Shown: positions 7,070-14,290, counted from the stretch's first letter. The stretch is 15,243 bases of DNA from Pseudoruminococcus_B sp937901805 (GCA_963560245.1 CAUWNS010000038.1:1-15243); one strand, 5' to 3'. The notes: a model not told the origin generated them from the letters alone. Numbers and translations are program-made.

Positions 7070-7702
7070 TTATAAATTAAGGATTACTTCAACCAGTTCT
7101 TCAATCGGCCGGCATTCCCGTACGGAAAAATGGTATTTCTGTATAATTCCCATCTGTTTTCCATTTACAAAATCGCCTTTTCCCGGCCGACGCCGAAAGA
7201 CACGGGCATCTCCCTTTTGTCTTCTGATCTGTCCTAAAATGTCAACATTCTGGAAAACAGTGCTGCCATACAGCCCTTCGCAGAGACGCCCCAGAGTCCA
7301 TACGACAAAGATAGGAATGGTGGGCTCCTCCGCTCTTCTTTTGAGATAACTGTCCAGTTTTGGAGTATCGACCACAATGGTTTCTTTCGGGAACAGATCA
7401 TGTCCAGGTAATAATTCGTGGACTTTCATAAAAGGTTTGTCATTGAGCATCTTCGCCTCAATCCTGCAAAGCAGCGTCCCATCCGGGCGGAAGACCCGAA
7501 TGTCAGGATCTTTGTGAATTTCCGGTCCACAGCAGGAATAAGGGGTCTGTGATTGAATCAGGTCTTCCAATTGCAGTACCAAAACTGTAGAATCCTTCAG
7601 ATCCTTGTCAAAATAGTATGAACCTTTTGAAACAGCCCTACATTTCCTGCAATTTCCGCATTCCCTGGCCAAGGAGCGCAGATCCACCTTGCATTCCAGC
7701 AT
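7070..7702 (-). CDS. hypothetical protein with PD-(D/E)XK-like signature
   Basis: The start taken is the ATG at 7702 (210 residues), 8 bases after GGGGG; an upstream in-frame TTG at 7738 has no ribosome site. The N-terminus has four cysteines, C4, C15, C18 and C21, in a C-x2-C-x2-C cluster that could bind zinc or iron-sulfur, and there is a further CysCys at 57-58. The middle reads DPDIRVFR (65-72), then LLCRIEAKML (77-86). The Asp67 ... Glu82-x-Lys84 spacing across two hydrophobic strands resembles the catalytic core of PD-(D/E)XK nucleases. A hydrophobic strand PIFVVWTLG follows, and the C-terminus is rich in Arg and Lys. No family is recognised with certainty and there is no signal peptide. 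Its stop lies 15 bases from the convergent LCP-like gene. Confidence 0.6.
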   Translation of the reverse strand: MLECKVDLRSLARECGNCRKCRAVSKGSYYFDKDLKDSTVLVLQLEDLIQSQTPYSCCGPEIHKDPDIRVFRPDGTLLCRIEAKMLNDKPFMKVHELLPGHDLFPKETIVVDTPKLDSYLKRRAEEPTIPIFVVWTLGRLCEGLYGSTVFQNVDILGQIRRQKGDARVFRRRPGKGDFVNGKQMGIIQKYHFSVRECRPIEELVEVILNL

Positions 7703-7721
7703 GGAATATTCCCCCTTTTTT

Positions 7722-7751
7722 ATTCCAGTTCGATACAAAAGCCATTGTCAA
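7722..7751 (-). promoter_or_regulatory. predicted promoter of the PD-(D/E)XK-like gene
   Basis: On the minus strand, a perfect TTGACA (7746-7751) is followed after 18 bases by TGGAAT (7722-7727, four of six matches to TATAAT). Transcription would start about 12 bases before the ribosome site of the gene starting at 7702. It overlaps the end of the acetyltransferase remnant. Confidence 0.4.
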
Positions 7752-7757
7752 AAAACG

Positions 7758-8218
7758 TCAAATCGTTTTCCTTAGACTACACCGGTATCGGATACCATAC
7801 CCGTCGGAATCCTTTTCCCAAAAGGGTTCCGACTGAAATCCACAGGCTTGATAAAAACTAACCGCAACATCATCTGTTTCTGTTGTTAGAGCCATTCTCT
7901 TGTTTCCTGTAAAGCAAATGCGGCAACCTGTTTCCCAATCCCACATCGGCGGAATTCCCGCAAAATAGGAATCTCTCTAGTTGTAAACTGCTCCAGATCT
8001 TCCTGTTCCAACACCAAAATTCCAATCAGAGAATTTTTCTAAAGTACCCATAGATGTGAGTTTCCTCCTTAGAAAGATATCAATCTGCCAGTTTTAAAAA
8101 CTTTTCCCATGTGGGCAGATACATACAATTCTCATAAAGCCTGATAGGCACGTTCAGAAAAAAATTCCTCTCTAATCTCGAAAACCCCATGCTGCAAGGT
8201 TTCATCATCCTTTCTCAT
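7758..8218 (-). pseudogene. GNAT-family N-acetyltransferase, broken by several frameshifts and stops
   Basis: Pieces of one acetyltransferase lie in order in different minus-strand frames. From 8218: MRKDDETLQHGVFEIREEFF, then after a shift LYENCMYLPTWEKFLKLAD and, past a TGA, YLSKEETHIYGYFR. After another shift come NSLIGILVLEQEDLEQF and REFRRCGIGKQVAAFAL, the acetyl-CoA-binding Arg-x-x-Gly-x-Gly turn. After a last shift comes the C-terminal part with TETDDVAVSFYQACGF, typical of the GNAT end (190 bases, 7758-7946). At least three frameshifts and one in-frame stop are needed to join them, so the gene is not functional. An intact form would be about 150 residues. This fills the gap between the two neighbouring genes; no other feature is seen in it. 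Confidence 0.75.
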
Positions 8219-8241
8219 AATAACAGAGACGTATACCAAAA

Positions 8242-8919
8242 TCAATCGTTCTCCTGCCGGGCCAGGACAGGGTCTGTTTTTCCTGTACGAGACAAATTAA
8301 CACTCTTTACAAAATCAATCAGCAGTGAGGAAACGGTCACCGTAATGAGAGAATAGCCGATACGGGTAAACGGGATATAACTTAAAGAAAGAAATAAGAC
8401 TGTGAGATCTGTAATCAAATAGGAACGGGAAATCCTCCAGCGGGTCAGGTGGGAAATCGTCAAAGCAAGCGCGTCATCTCCTCCACTGGAACCGCCCTGT
8501 CGGACAATAATCCCCACGCCAATTCCAACAAATACTCCTCCCAGCAGAGCCGCAATAAGCGGATAATCCGAAAGATTCGGCAGAAGATGAGGAAAACACT
8601 CCCACAGTTTATAAAATACCGATACGCTCAGCGTCGAGACAACAGAAATCCGGATAAATGCACTCCCCAAATATTTAAAAGCCAGCAAATAGCAGATGAC
8701 ATCCAAAACCAATGTTACAATCCCGGGGGATACCCCAAGCCAACGGTTTGCAAGCAGTACCATCCCAATCACACCGCCCTCTGTAATATTCACCTGCTGG
8801 TGAATATTATGGATCCCAAAGGTAGTAATTGCAGCACCCAGTAAAATCGCGGAAATCCGGTAAAAGGTAAACCCTTCTGTCAATGTTCGTAGAAGACTGT
8901 GAATTTTGATTTGCTTCAT
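8242..8919 (-). CDS. YitT-family membrane protein
   Basis: The start is the ATG at 8919 (225 residues), 9 bases after GGGAG. A longer frame from a TTG at 8973 would begin inside the -35 box and is rejected. Hydrophobic helices occur at about 18-37, 50-72, 78-100, 115-143 and 165-200. The family signature is clear: ITEGGVIGMVLL, then SPGIVTLVLDV, LLGGVFVGIGVGIIVRQGG and SGGDDALALTISHL, as in YitT/YczE proteins (DUF161). The C-terminal soluble DUF2179 domain of longer YitT proteins is absent, as the protein ends shortly after the last helix. Function in the family is not established; a transport role is often assumed. A MerR-type promoter and the divergent MerR gene point to induction by a small molecule. 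Confidence 0.88.
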   Translation of the reverse strand: MKQIKIHSLLRTLTEGFTFYRISAILLGAAITTFGIHNIHQQVNITEGGVIGMVLLANRWLGVSPGIVTLVLDVICYLLAFKYLGSAFIRISVVSTLSVSVFYKLWECFPHLLPNLSDYPLIAALLGGVFVGIGVGIIVRQGGSSGGDDALALTISHLTRWRISRSYLITDLTVLFLSLSYIPFTRIGYSLITVTVSSLLIDFVKSVNLSRTGKTDPVLARQEND

Positions 8920-8942
8920 CAGAAGCCACTCCCTTCCTAAAT

Positions 8943-8973
8943 ATCTTAAACCCTGGTATAATACCAATGTCAA
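8943..8973 (-). promoter_or_regulatory. MerR-type promoter/operator of the yitT-family gene
   Basis: On the minus strand, a perfect TTGACA (8968-8973) is followed by a 19-base spacer and TAAGAT (8943-8948). The spacer holds the dyad TGGTAT-T-ATACCA (8954-8966). An overlong 19-bp spacer with an internal dyad is the diagnostic layout of promoters that MerR-family activators untwist. The divergent merR-like gene starts 44 bases away. Transcription would start near 8936, just before the ribosome site. Confidence 0.85.
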
Positions 8974-9016
8974 GGAGATATAAAGAAAAGAAAATTATAA
9001 AATCAGGAAGGCGAAT

Positions 9017-9841
9017 TTGTTGAAAGATTACTATAAAATCAGTGAAATCTCGAAATTATACGGAATCGGCGTGGATTCCCTCCGATATTATGAAAAACTT
9101 GGGATCATAAAGCCATACCGGGATAAAAACCGGTATCGTCTCTACAGTTTAAAGGACATGTATAAGCTGAATATGATCCGGGATTTGAGAAATCTGGATT
9201 TTTCCATGCAGCAAATTAAAGAGTACCTGGAAGAACAGAGTATTCGAAACACGATTGAACTGTTGAGCCATGAACGGGAACTGGTCCAACATAGGCTTCA
9301 GGAACTGCGCGGCAAAGAGTCACGCCTCTCTCAACGGATATCCGCCTTAAAAAGCATCTCACAGATCCAGACAGGGATAATCATAAAAAAATCCATTCCG
9401 CATCGTCTCTGCGTTCAATTAAATGAACATATGACCAGAGATGAGGAAATGGATTTCGCAATCAAAAAACTGCACCGAAAGTACGAAGGAAAAATCTGCG
9501 ACTTGGGGAATCAAACCATTGGCGCTTTCTTGTCCATGGAAGATATCCAACATGGGGTTTCCAACGTATACAATTCGGTATTCTTTGTGTTACAGGATGA
9601 TTCGATCGGTCACGATTTTGCGCTCCCGGAAGGGGAATATCTCTCCTGTTTTTACCGCGGAAATTATGAACAGAACGGCAAGCTGGTACAAAACCTTATA
9701 GACTATGCCAAAACGCAAGATCTTCAGGTACTGGGAAATCCTTTTGAACTTTATACGGTTGACAACCGGGACACTGCAAACGAAGAGGAATTTTTGACTG
9801 AAATACAAATCCGGGTTTCTTCTGTGAAGTCAAAAAGATAA
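9017..9841 (+). CDS. MerR-family regulator with GyrI-like effector domain
   Basis: The protein has 274 residues and starts at a TTG (9017; the next codon, also TTG, is an alternative), 6 bases after AGGAAGG. The N-terminus is a MerR winged helix-turn-helix: YKISEISKLYGIGVDSLRYY (6-25), then EKLGIIKP and RYRLYSLKD. A coiled-coil dimerisation helix follows at about 78-115 (Leu/Glu/Arg rich). From about 120 to 270 the sequence fits the GyrI-like effector fold of BmrR-type regulators (IPHRLCVQL, GNQTIGAFLS, ALPEGEYLSCFYRGNY), which binds hydrophobic or cationic drugs. It is divergent from the YitT-family gene, whose promoter has the MerR layout, so it probably activates that gene when ligand is bound. 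No dedicated promoter for itself is obvious. Confidence 0.92.
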   Translation: MLKDYYKISEISKLYGIGVDSLRYYEKLGIIKPYRDKNRYRLYSLKDMYKLNMIRDLRNLDFSMQQIKEYLEEQSIRNTIELLSHERELVQHRLQELRGKESRLSQRISALKSISQIQTGIIIKKSIPHRLCVQLNEHMTRDEEMDFAIKKLHRKYEGKICDLGNQTIGAFLSMEDIQHGVSNVYNSVFFVLQDDSIGHDFALPEGEYLSCFYRGNYEQNGKLVQNLIDYAKTQDLQVLGNPFELYTVDNRDTANEEEFLTEIQIRVSSVKSKR

Positions 9842-9849
9842 TTATGCGG

Positions 9850-10977
9850 TTACCTTGACTGTAAAAAGAGGAAATCCATCAAGAGCAGTACAAGCAAAAA
9901 ACCCACATTACAGAGGGTAAACCAGAGAAAGTATTTTTTTCGGAGCCCTGGGTACTCTTTTGCAGCCATCTTATAGGAAATCAGGCTTGCCATCGAGGCG
10001 ATGAGCGTGCCAAGCCCTCCCAAATTACATCCGACAATCAGGGAATCCCATTGCGCCGTAAATCCGGACAGCAGCAGCGCCGCAGGCACATTGCTGATTA
10101 CTTGGCTTGCCAATATGGAAACACCGGTCACATGGCCTGTTAAAACGAACATCAGGAAATTCCGGAATCCATCCATTGACCCAATATTCCCGATGAAAAT
10201 GAAAAAAGCGAAAAAAGTTCCCAACAGGGAATAGTCGATATCCAGAAGCAAACGGCGGTTCAAGACAAACAACAAAAGTGCGAGCACCGCTGCGATCAAA
10301 AGCGGAGAGATCATTTTAAAAATCCCCAGGATACAGATACCAAAGCTCAAAATCCAAAAAATCAGTTCTCTCCTGTCTCCCAGTTGAATTGGCACAGTTA
10401 CCGCAGAAATCGGAATAGATTTTTTCAGACAGACAAGTACCGCCAGACAACCGGCAGCAATCAGGACATAGGGCAGCATCAAAAAACAGAAATTTCCAAA
10501 CCCCATCCCGGACTGCCCATATAAATAGAGGTTCTGCGGATTTCCCATCGGGGTCAGCATGCTGCCTAAATTTGCAGCGATGGTTTGCAGGACAACCGTG
10601 GGAATGAAAAGGGATTCCTGTTTTGCCATCCGGAGCACAGTGATTCCAAATGGGACAAAGGTAATCAGCGCCACGTCATTGGTAATTGCCATGCTGAAAA
10701 GAAACGGCAAAAACACAAGGATAAACAGCATTTTCCGGGAAGACGCCGTTTTTTTCAGCAGCTGGTTGCCCAGAAATACAAACGCCCCGGTTCTCTGGAT
10801 CCCCTTCATAACCAGCATCAGGCAAAACAGCAGCGCCAGCGTATCCCAATCAATATACCCTAAATACGCCGTACTGGGCGGAACAAACAAAGAGGAAACC
10901 AACGCCAGGAGGACCGCTATGGACAGTACCACTTCTTTTTTCATATATTGAATACAAGATTTTACCAATTTCCCCAT
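9850..10977 (-). CDS. SLC13/ArsB-type anion permease (ion transporter superfamily)
   Basis: This 375-residue polytopic membrane protein has about ten hydrophobic segments. It starts at the ATG at 10977; an AGGA lies 11 bases upstream and a stronger AAAGGAG 16 bases upstream. Features of the ArsB/NhaD/SLC13 superfamily are IDWDTLALLFCLMLVMKGI (about 42-60), SMAITNDVALITFVPFG in the first half, ANLGSMLTPMGNPQNLYLYG, and ISNVPAALLLSGFT in the second half. The paired Asn-Asp and Asn-Val-Pro loops are the two inverted-repeat pore regions. The substrate could be a dicarboxylate, sulfate, arsenite or Na+/H+; sequence alone does not decide. Its stop lies 8 bases from the convergent MerR gene stop with no terminator between. 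No arsenic genes are nearby, which argues weakly against arsB. Confidence 0.85.
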   Translation of the reverse strand: MGKLVKSCIQYMKKEVVLSIAVLLALVSSLFVPPSTAYLGYIDWDTLALLFCLMLVMKGIQRTGAFVFLGNQLLKKTASSRKMLFILVFLPFLFSMAITNDVALITFVPFGITVLRMAKQESLFIPTVVLQTIAANLGSMLTPMGNPQNLYLYGQSGMGFGNFCFLMLPYVLIAAGCLAVLVCLKKSIPISAVTVPIQLGDRRELIFWILSFGICILGIFKMISPLLIAAVLALLLFVLNRRLLLDIDYSLLGTFFAFFIFIGNIGSMDGFRNFLMFVLTGHVTGVSILASQVISNVPAALLLSGFTAQWDSLIVGCNLGGLGTLIASMASLISYKMAAKEYPGLRKKYFLWFTLCNVGFLLVLLLMDFLFLQSR

Positions 10978-11046
10978 ATGTAATCAGATCCTGCTCCTTT
11001 TAAAATACCTTCTATAACTTCCCTTCAAGCGGCCTAGGATTTCACC

Positions 11047-11061
11047 ATCCTGTCACAGGAT
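11047..11061. repeat. 15-bp perfect palindrome
   Basis: ATCCTGT-C-ACAGGAT is symmetric about a single base in the gap between the last module gene and the permease gene. No T-run follows, so it is not a convincing terminator. It could be an operator for the permease, which reads away from it. Confidence 0.4.
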
Positions 11062-11079
11062 AACCATGACGTGCGGCAG

Positions 11080-11418
11080 CTAAATCGACCGCGACCACAC
11101 TTTCACCTGAGTGATTACATCCCGGAGTTTATCCCCTCCTACATCAAATTCCAGGATATCGTCGGCCGTATCTCCCCACAGTTCGTCCTCTTCGGTATAC
11201 TCTTCATTGGTGTTCATATTATAATATTTTCCATCCTTTTCATAACAACCCGCTCCAATATTGATTCGGTCATCAGGATGACATATCGTATATTGATTTC
11301 CTTTCCACTCAAATTCCACTTCACCGCCGTCATTCACACACCATTGAAACTCGCTGATTGTTTTAAAACGATCGTCTTCAAAGGAATTGCTTCCATTTAT
11401 GACTGTGAATTTACTCAT
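11080..11418 (-). CDS. free-standing C-terminal module, copy 1 (immunity-like)
   Basis: This 112-residue acidic protein starts at the ATG at 11418, 11 bases after GGGAG. It is almost identical in its first 27 and last 33 residues to the C-terminal module of the 466-residue protein upstream (SKFTVINGSNSFEDDRFKTI, and LWGDTADDILEFDVGGDKL), but differs in the centre (GNQYTICHPDDRINIGAG). Above its start, 11419-11484 still reads in frame as GPINYPDGAPEFQYYLGDEYG, the linker of the parent protein, up to a stop. It is therefore a copy cut out of a fused gene and now expressed alone. The pattern recalls stand-alone immunity or antidote copies next to a toxin, but the function is not known. No signal peptide or membrane helix is seen. 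Confidence 0.72.
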   Translation of the reverse strand: MSKFTVINGSNSFEDDRFKTISEFQWCVNDGGEVEFEWKGNQYTICHPDDRINIGAGCYEKDGKYYNMNTNEEYTEEDELWGDTADDILEFDVGGDKLRDVITQVKVWSRSI

Positions 11419-11504
11419 TCCGTATTCATCTCCCAGATAATATTGAAACTCCGGCGCGCCGTCCGGATAATTGATCGGGCCTTGTGAAAATAAGAGAGTT
11501 CATT

Positions 11505-11843
11505 CTAAATCGACCGCGACCACACTTTCACCTGAGTGATTACATCCCGGAGTTTATCCCCTCCTACATCAAATTCCAGGATATCGTCGGCCGTATCTCC
11601 CCACAGTTCGTCCTCTTCGGTATGCTCTTTGTCTGTATTCAGATTATAGTATTTTCCATCCCTTTCATAATAACCAATACCAATCAATATTCTATCATTC
11701 GGGTGGACAATTCCATAGACATTCCCTTTCCACTCAAATTCCACTTCACCTCCGTTGTTCACACACCATTGAAATTCACTAATCGTTTGAAAACGATTTT
11801 CTTCAAAGGAATTCATTCTCATTTTATCTGCGTCTTTTTCCAT
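11505..11843 (-). CDS. free-standing C-terminal module, copy 2 (immunity-like)
   Basis: This 112-residue protein starts at the ATG at 11843, 10 bases after AAGAGG, 30 bases after the stop of the 466-residue gene. Its N-terminus (MEKDADKMRMNSFEENRFQ) is unlike the other copies, but from TISEFQWC onward it aligns without gaps with copy 1. The last 33 residues are identical to both other copies. The middle differs (GNVYGIVHPNDRILIGIG). Its last 119 coding bases are identical to those of copy 1, which points to recent duplication or gene conversion. The conserved GGEVEFEWKG strand, then variable loop, then LWGDTADDILEFDVGG suggests a small beta-rich fold. Whether it neutralises or assists the larger protein is inference from gene order only. 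Confidence 0.72.
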   Translation of the reverse strand: MEKDADKMRMNSFEENRFQTISEFQWCVNNGGEVEFEWKGNVYGIVHPNDRILIGIGYYERDGKYYNLNTDKEHTEEDELWGDTADDILEFDVGGDKLRDVITQVKVWSRSI

Positions 11844-11873
11844 ATCCTACACACCTCTTTTAAATAGCAGAGA

Positions 11874-13274
11874 TCAAATCGACCGTGACCACACTTTCAC
11901 CTGAGTGATTACATCCCGGAGTTTATCCCCTCCTACATCAAATTCCAGGATATCGTCGGCCGTATCTCCCCACAAATCACCCTCACCCGGTGTATATTCC
12001 GTATGACTGATTACATTATAATATTTTCCATCCTTTTTATAACAACCTTCCCCTATGTTAATTCTCCCTTCAGGATGCGTAATAGAATAGGATTTTCCTT
12101 TCCACTCAAATTCCACTTCACCATGAAATTTCATACACCATTGAAACTCGCTGATTGTTTTAAAGCGATCGTCTTCAAAGGAATTGCTTCCGTTTATGAC
12201 TGTGAATTTACTCATTCCGTATTCATCTCCCAGATAATATTTAAACTCCGGCGCGCCGTCCGGATAATTGATCGGACCCTGCGGATCTGGATGACCGATC
12301 GGATTATCCCATAGTATGATGTGATCATGGGGATTTGTATGACACCACTCCCTATTATGATAGCTAAAATGTCGTTCTTTTACAGCCCTTCCATCTGCAC
12401 CTATTTTGGTTAGTCTTTTTTCTCCATTTTTATCATAAGTCACTTTGATTTCCCCAGGTTTACCCAAAAAGCGTTCATCCTCCTGCTTTTTCGGTTTCCA
12501 TTGTCCGCCATAGGCGCTGCCGGTTCCCTTATATACTGTCATCCAAAAATCATCCGGTTGTATGGTTGTCTTGTATACTATTGTATCATTGGTACGCTTT
12601 CTGTACAAGATTTCCCGGCCTTTCCTCTGGTATTTCCAGCCGCTCAGCTCATAATCCACATAGATAATCTCCCCCTGCATTTCCGGGAATGGCTCGCTGT
12701 AACAGATAATTTTAGCAGGCTCTATCCGTCTGAGCATTTCCCGGTATCCTTTCAAAAAGAATCCCTTCTGGTCGGAATGATGGTTATGCTCTTGCACCAT
12801 ATAGGTGGAAACTGCTACAATACTCCCCTTTGGAATTCCCTCGAAACAAAAATCAAAGGTGTTCTCGTCTCCCCAATTCACGGTGGGAATCACCCGGATT
12901 CCTTTCTCCGCCAAATATGCCCCGCACCATCGGTTGCGAAACGTATTGTACAACTGTAGTACTGGATTCATTTCCAGGTACATACTAAAGTCCGGCGACA
13001 AAACCCCTTTATATTGCCTCAGCTTTTCCGCATAATTGTCAGGACTGTCCCAAATTTTTTCAAATTTGTAGTCATACAGGAAAAAGTGGACGATTCGATC
13101 CAGGTTTTTCTCATCGTTTTTTGCCTTATCAAACCCGATGAGCAACAGATTTTTCAGTTCCGTATCCGAAAACTCCGCTCTTGGAATAATCGGAATAGAG
13201 AATTTGCCGGTACCCGGAAACTGGTTTCTCAAAAACAAAGGGCTTGTCCGGTAGCGATAATTTTCTTCTGTCAT
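11874..13274 (-). CDS. DUF4417-like protein with His/Asn-rich domain and C-terminal module
   Basis: This 466-residue protein starts at the ATG at 13274, 5 bases after GGGAGGA. Residues 20-212 match the DUF4417 pattern: GKFSIPIIPR (23-32), TVNWGDENTFDFCFEG (131-146), SIVAVSTYMVQEHN (151-164) and KIICYSEPFPEMQG (188-201). A linker follows with GGQWKPKKQ. Residues 270-345 are rich in His and Asn (KERHFSYHNREWCHTNPHDH, 299-318), a possible metal or nuclease centre. The last 113 residues (from Met354) are the module repeated as two separate genes downstream. That Met at 12215 is itself preceded by GGGAG, so an internal start may make the module alone. The promoter carries a LexA-type box. DUF4417 has no firm function; a damage-inducible toxin- or phage-like protein is an inference. 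Confidence 0.72.
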   Translation of the reverse strand: MTEENYRYRTSPLFLRNQFPGTGKFSIPIIPRAEFSDTELKNLLLIGFDKAKNDEKNLDRIVHFFLYDYKFEKIWDSPDNYAEKLRQYKGVLSPDFSMYLEMNPVLQLYNTFRNRWCGAYLAEKGIRVIPTVNWGDENTFDFCFEGIPKGSIVAVSTYMVQEHNHHSDQKGFFLKGYREMLRRIEPAKIICYSEPFPEMQGEIIYVDYELSGWKYQRKGREILYRKRTNDTIVYKTTIQPDDFWMTVYKGTGSAYGGQWKPKKQEDERFLGKPGEIKVTYDKNGEKRLTKIGADGRAVKERHFSYHNREWCHTNPHDHIILWDNPIGHPDPQGPINYPDGAPEFKYYLGDEYGMSKFTVINGSNSFEDDRFKTISEFQWCMKFHGEVEFEWKGKSYSITHPEGRINIGEGCYKKDGKYYNVISHTEYTPGEGDLWGDTADDILEFDVGGDKLRDVITQVKVWSRSI

Positions 13275-13329
13275 GAGTTCCTCCCTAATTTGTAAAATAT
13301 TTGACTATCTGAAATTTCTACTATCATCC

Positions 13330-13358
13330 AGTGTAGAACATTTGTTCTTTTCTGTCAA
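13330..13358 (-). promoter_or_regulatory. promoter with LexA (SOS) box for the DUF4417-like gene
   Basis: On the minus strand, a perfect TTGACA (13353-13358) and TACACT (13330-13335, four of six) are 17 bases apart. The spacer holds AGAACAAATGTTCT (13335-13348), a perfect palindrome that contains GAAC-N4-GTTC and fits the Bacillus/Clostridium LexA consensus CGAACRNRYGTTYC at 12 of 14 places. A repressor bound there would block the polymerase directly. The gene starts 56 bases below the -10. Confidence 0.82.
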
Positions 13359-13393
13359 ACATTTTCCATTTGAAGTTCTTTAATAACAGACAA

Positions 13394-13424
13394 AAATGGC
13401 GGTATTCAAAGAATACCGCCATTT
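13394..13424 (-). terminator. rho-independent terminator after the SDR gene
   Basis: AAATGGCGGTATTC (13394-13407) pairs perfectly with GAATACCGCCATTT (13411-13424) around a 3-base loop. On the minus strand a TTTTTG run follows. It lies 61 bases after the dehydrogenase stop and protects the LexA-type promoter beyond it from read-through. Confidence 0.9.
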
Positions 13425-13484
13425 CTTCAAAAAATTTGCGCTTAATTGAAGAGGATAACTGTTCCAATCTTACATTTGCGAATT

Positions 13485-14246
13485 CTAATTACAGGAAACC
13501 CCGCCATCAACAACAATGGTTGCTCCATTGATAAATTTTCCTTCATCACTGGCCACAAGTAAAACAACAGATGAAATATCTTCTGGTTTGCCGGCGGGAA
13601 TGGTTGTATCCAATCCTTTCATAACTCTGCCCATACCAAACTGACTTAAATCTGTCTGACTATTCATCACTTCGCTTTCAACACCGCCCGGACAAATGAC
13701 GTTGCAGCGAATTCCATTTTCCACATACATATAAGCAGTATTTTTTGTAAGACCGACAAGCGCATGTTTACTAGCTGTATAAGCCGCGCCTGCTCGTGCT
13801 CCGCATACGCCGCCGATAGACGCAATATTCACTATATTTCCGCCTGTCTGCTGACCGCTCATTACTTGAACCGCTTTTCTGATAGCAAACATAGGGCCTT
13901 CCAGATTCACTTTCAAAATGCGGTTCCACAAGTCATTGTCAACCTCACCGATCGGTTTAAATTCATCCATAATTCCCGCATTGTTGACAAGGACGTCTAG
14001 TTTCCCGCACTGTTGAATTGCAAAATTGATCATCCCCTCGTTCACTTCCTGCGAGGAAACGTCGCCCGGATATGCGACAATTTTACCGGGTAACTCTTTC
14101 GCTTCTTCAACCAGTTGTTCTAGCCGTTCTTTTCTTCTTGCCACCGCAACAACGGTTGCTCCTTCTGAAGCAAAATCCAAAGCAATTTTCCATCCCATTC
14201 CGGAGCTTGCCCCTGTTACTACAACGCTTTTTCCTTTAAATCTCAT
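13485..14246 (-). CDS. short-chain dehydrogenase/reductase (SDR)
   Basis: This 253-residue classical SDR (family about 250) starts at the ATG at 14246, 9 bases after AAAGGAG. It has the NAD(P)-binding TGASSGMG (11-18), ARRKER at the end of strand 2 (two arginines favour NADPH), the DV pair at 62-63, NNAG (88-91), and the catalytic tetrad Asn114, Ser143, Tyr156 and Lys160 (YTASK). The C-terminal GKFINGATIVVDGGVSCN is typical of FabG/glucose dehydrogenase-type members. It catalyses reversible NAD(P)-linked oxidation of an alcohol or reduction of a ketone in the cytosol. The substrate cannot be read from the sequence, and no fatty-acid genes are nearby, so it is not called fabG. It has its own promoter and terminator, thus a single-gene unit. 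Confidence 0.94.
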   Translation of the reverse strand: MRFKGKSVVVTGASSGMGWKIALDFASEGATVVAVARRKERLEQLVEEAKELPGKIVAYPGDVSSQEVNEGMINFAIQQCGKLDVLVNNAGIMDEFKPIGEVDNDLWNRILKVNLEGPMFAIRKAVQVMSGQQTGGNIVNIASIGGVCGARAGAAYTASKHALVGLTKNTAYMYVENGIRCNVICPGGVESEVMNSQTDLSQFGMGRVMKGLDTTIPAGKPEDISSVVLLVASDEGKFINGATIVVDGGVSCN

Positions 14247-14290
14247 AAATTTGCACTCCTTTCAAATAATTCGAAACACCTCTATTAATC

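Larger units (their letters stand above)
11080..12283. repeat. three tandem copies of the 3' module, two as orphans
   Basis: The three copies share their gene ends. Bases 11080-11198 and 11505-11623 are identical (119 bp). Bases 11876-11974 match 11082-11180 with one mismatch. At the other side, 11336-11484 and 12135-12283 match with about five mismatches, and then diverge abruptly upstream. The centres differ strongly. Sharp edges and conserved flanks point to tandem duplication with later recombination rather than ordinary descent. This is not a CRISPR array: the repeats are coding and large. Confidence 0.88.

Noticed and set aside
11071..11867. Two plus-strand frames opposite the module copies
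   Set aside because: They mirror each other only because the modules on the minus strand are duplicated; no ribosome site and no domain.
11080..11974. Direct repeats considered as a CRISPR or integron array
   Set aside because: Repeats are about 100-120 bp, coding and part of larger homologous genes; no short regular repeat-spacer pattern.
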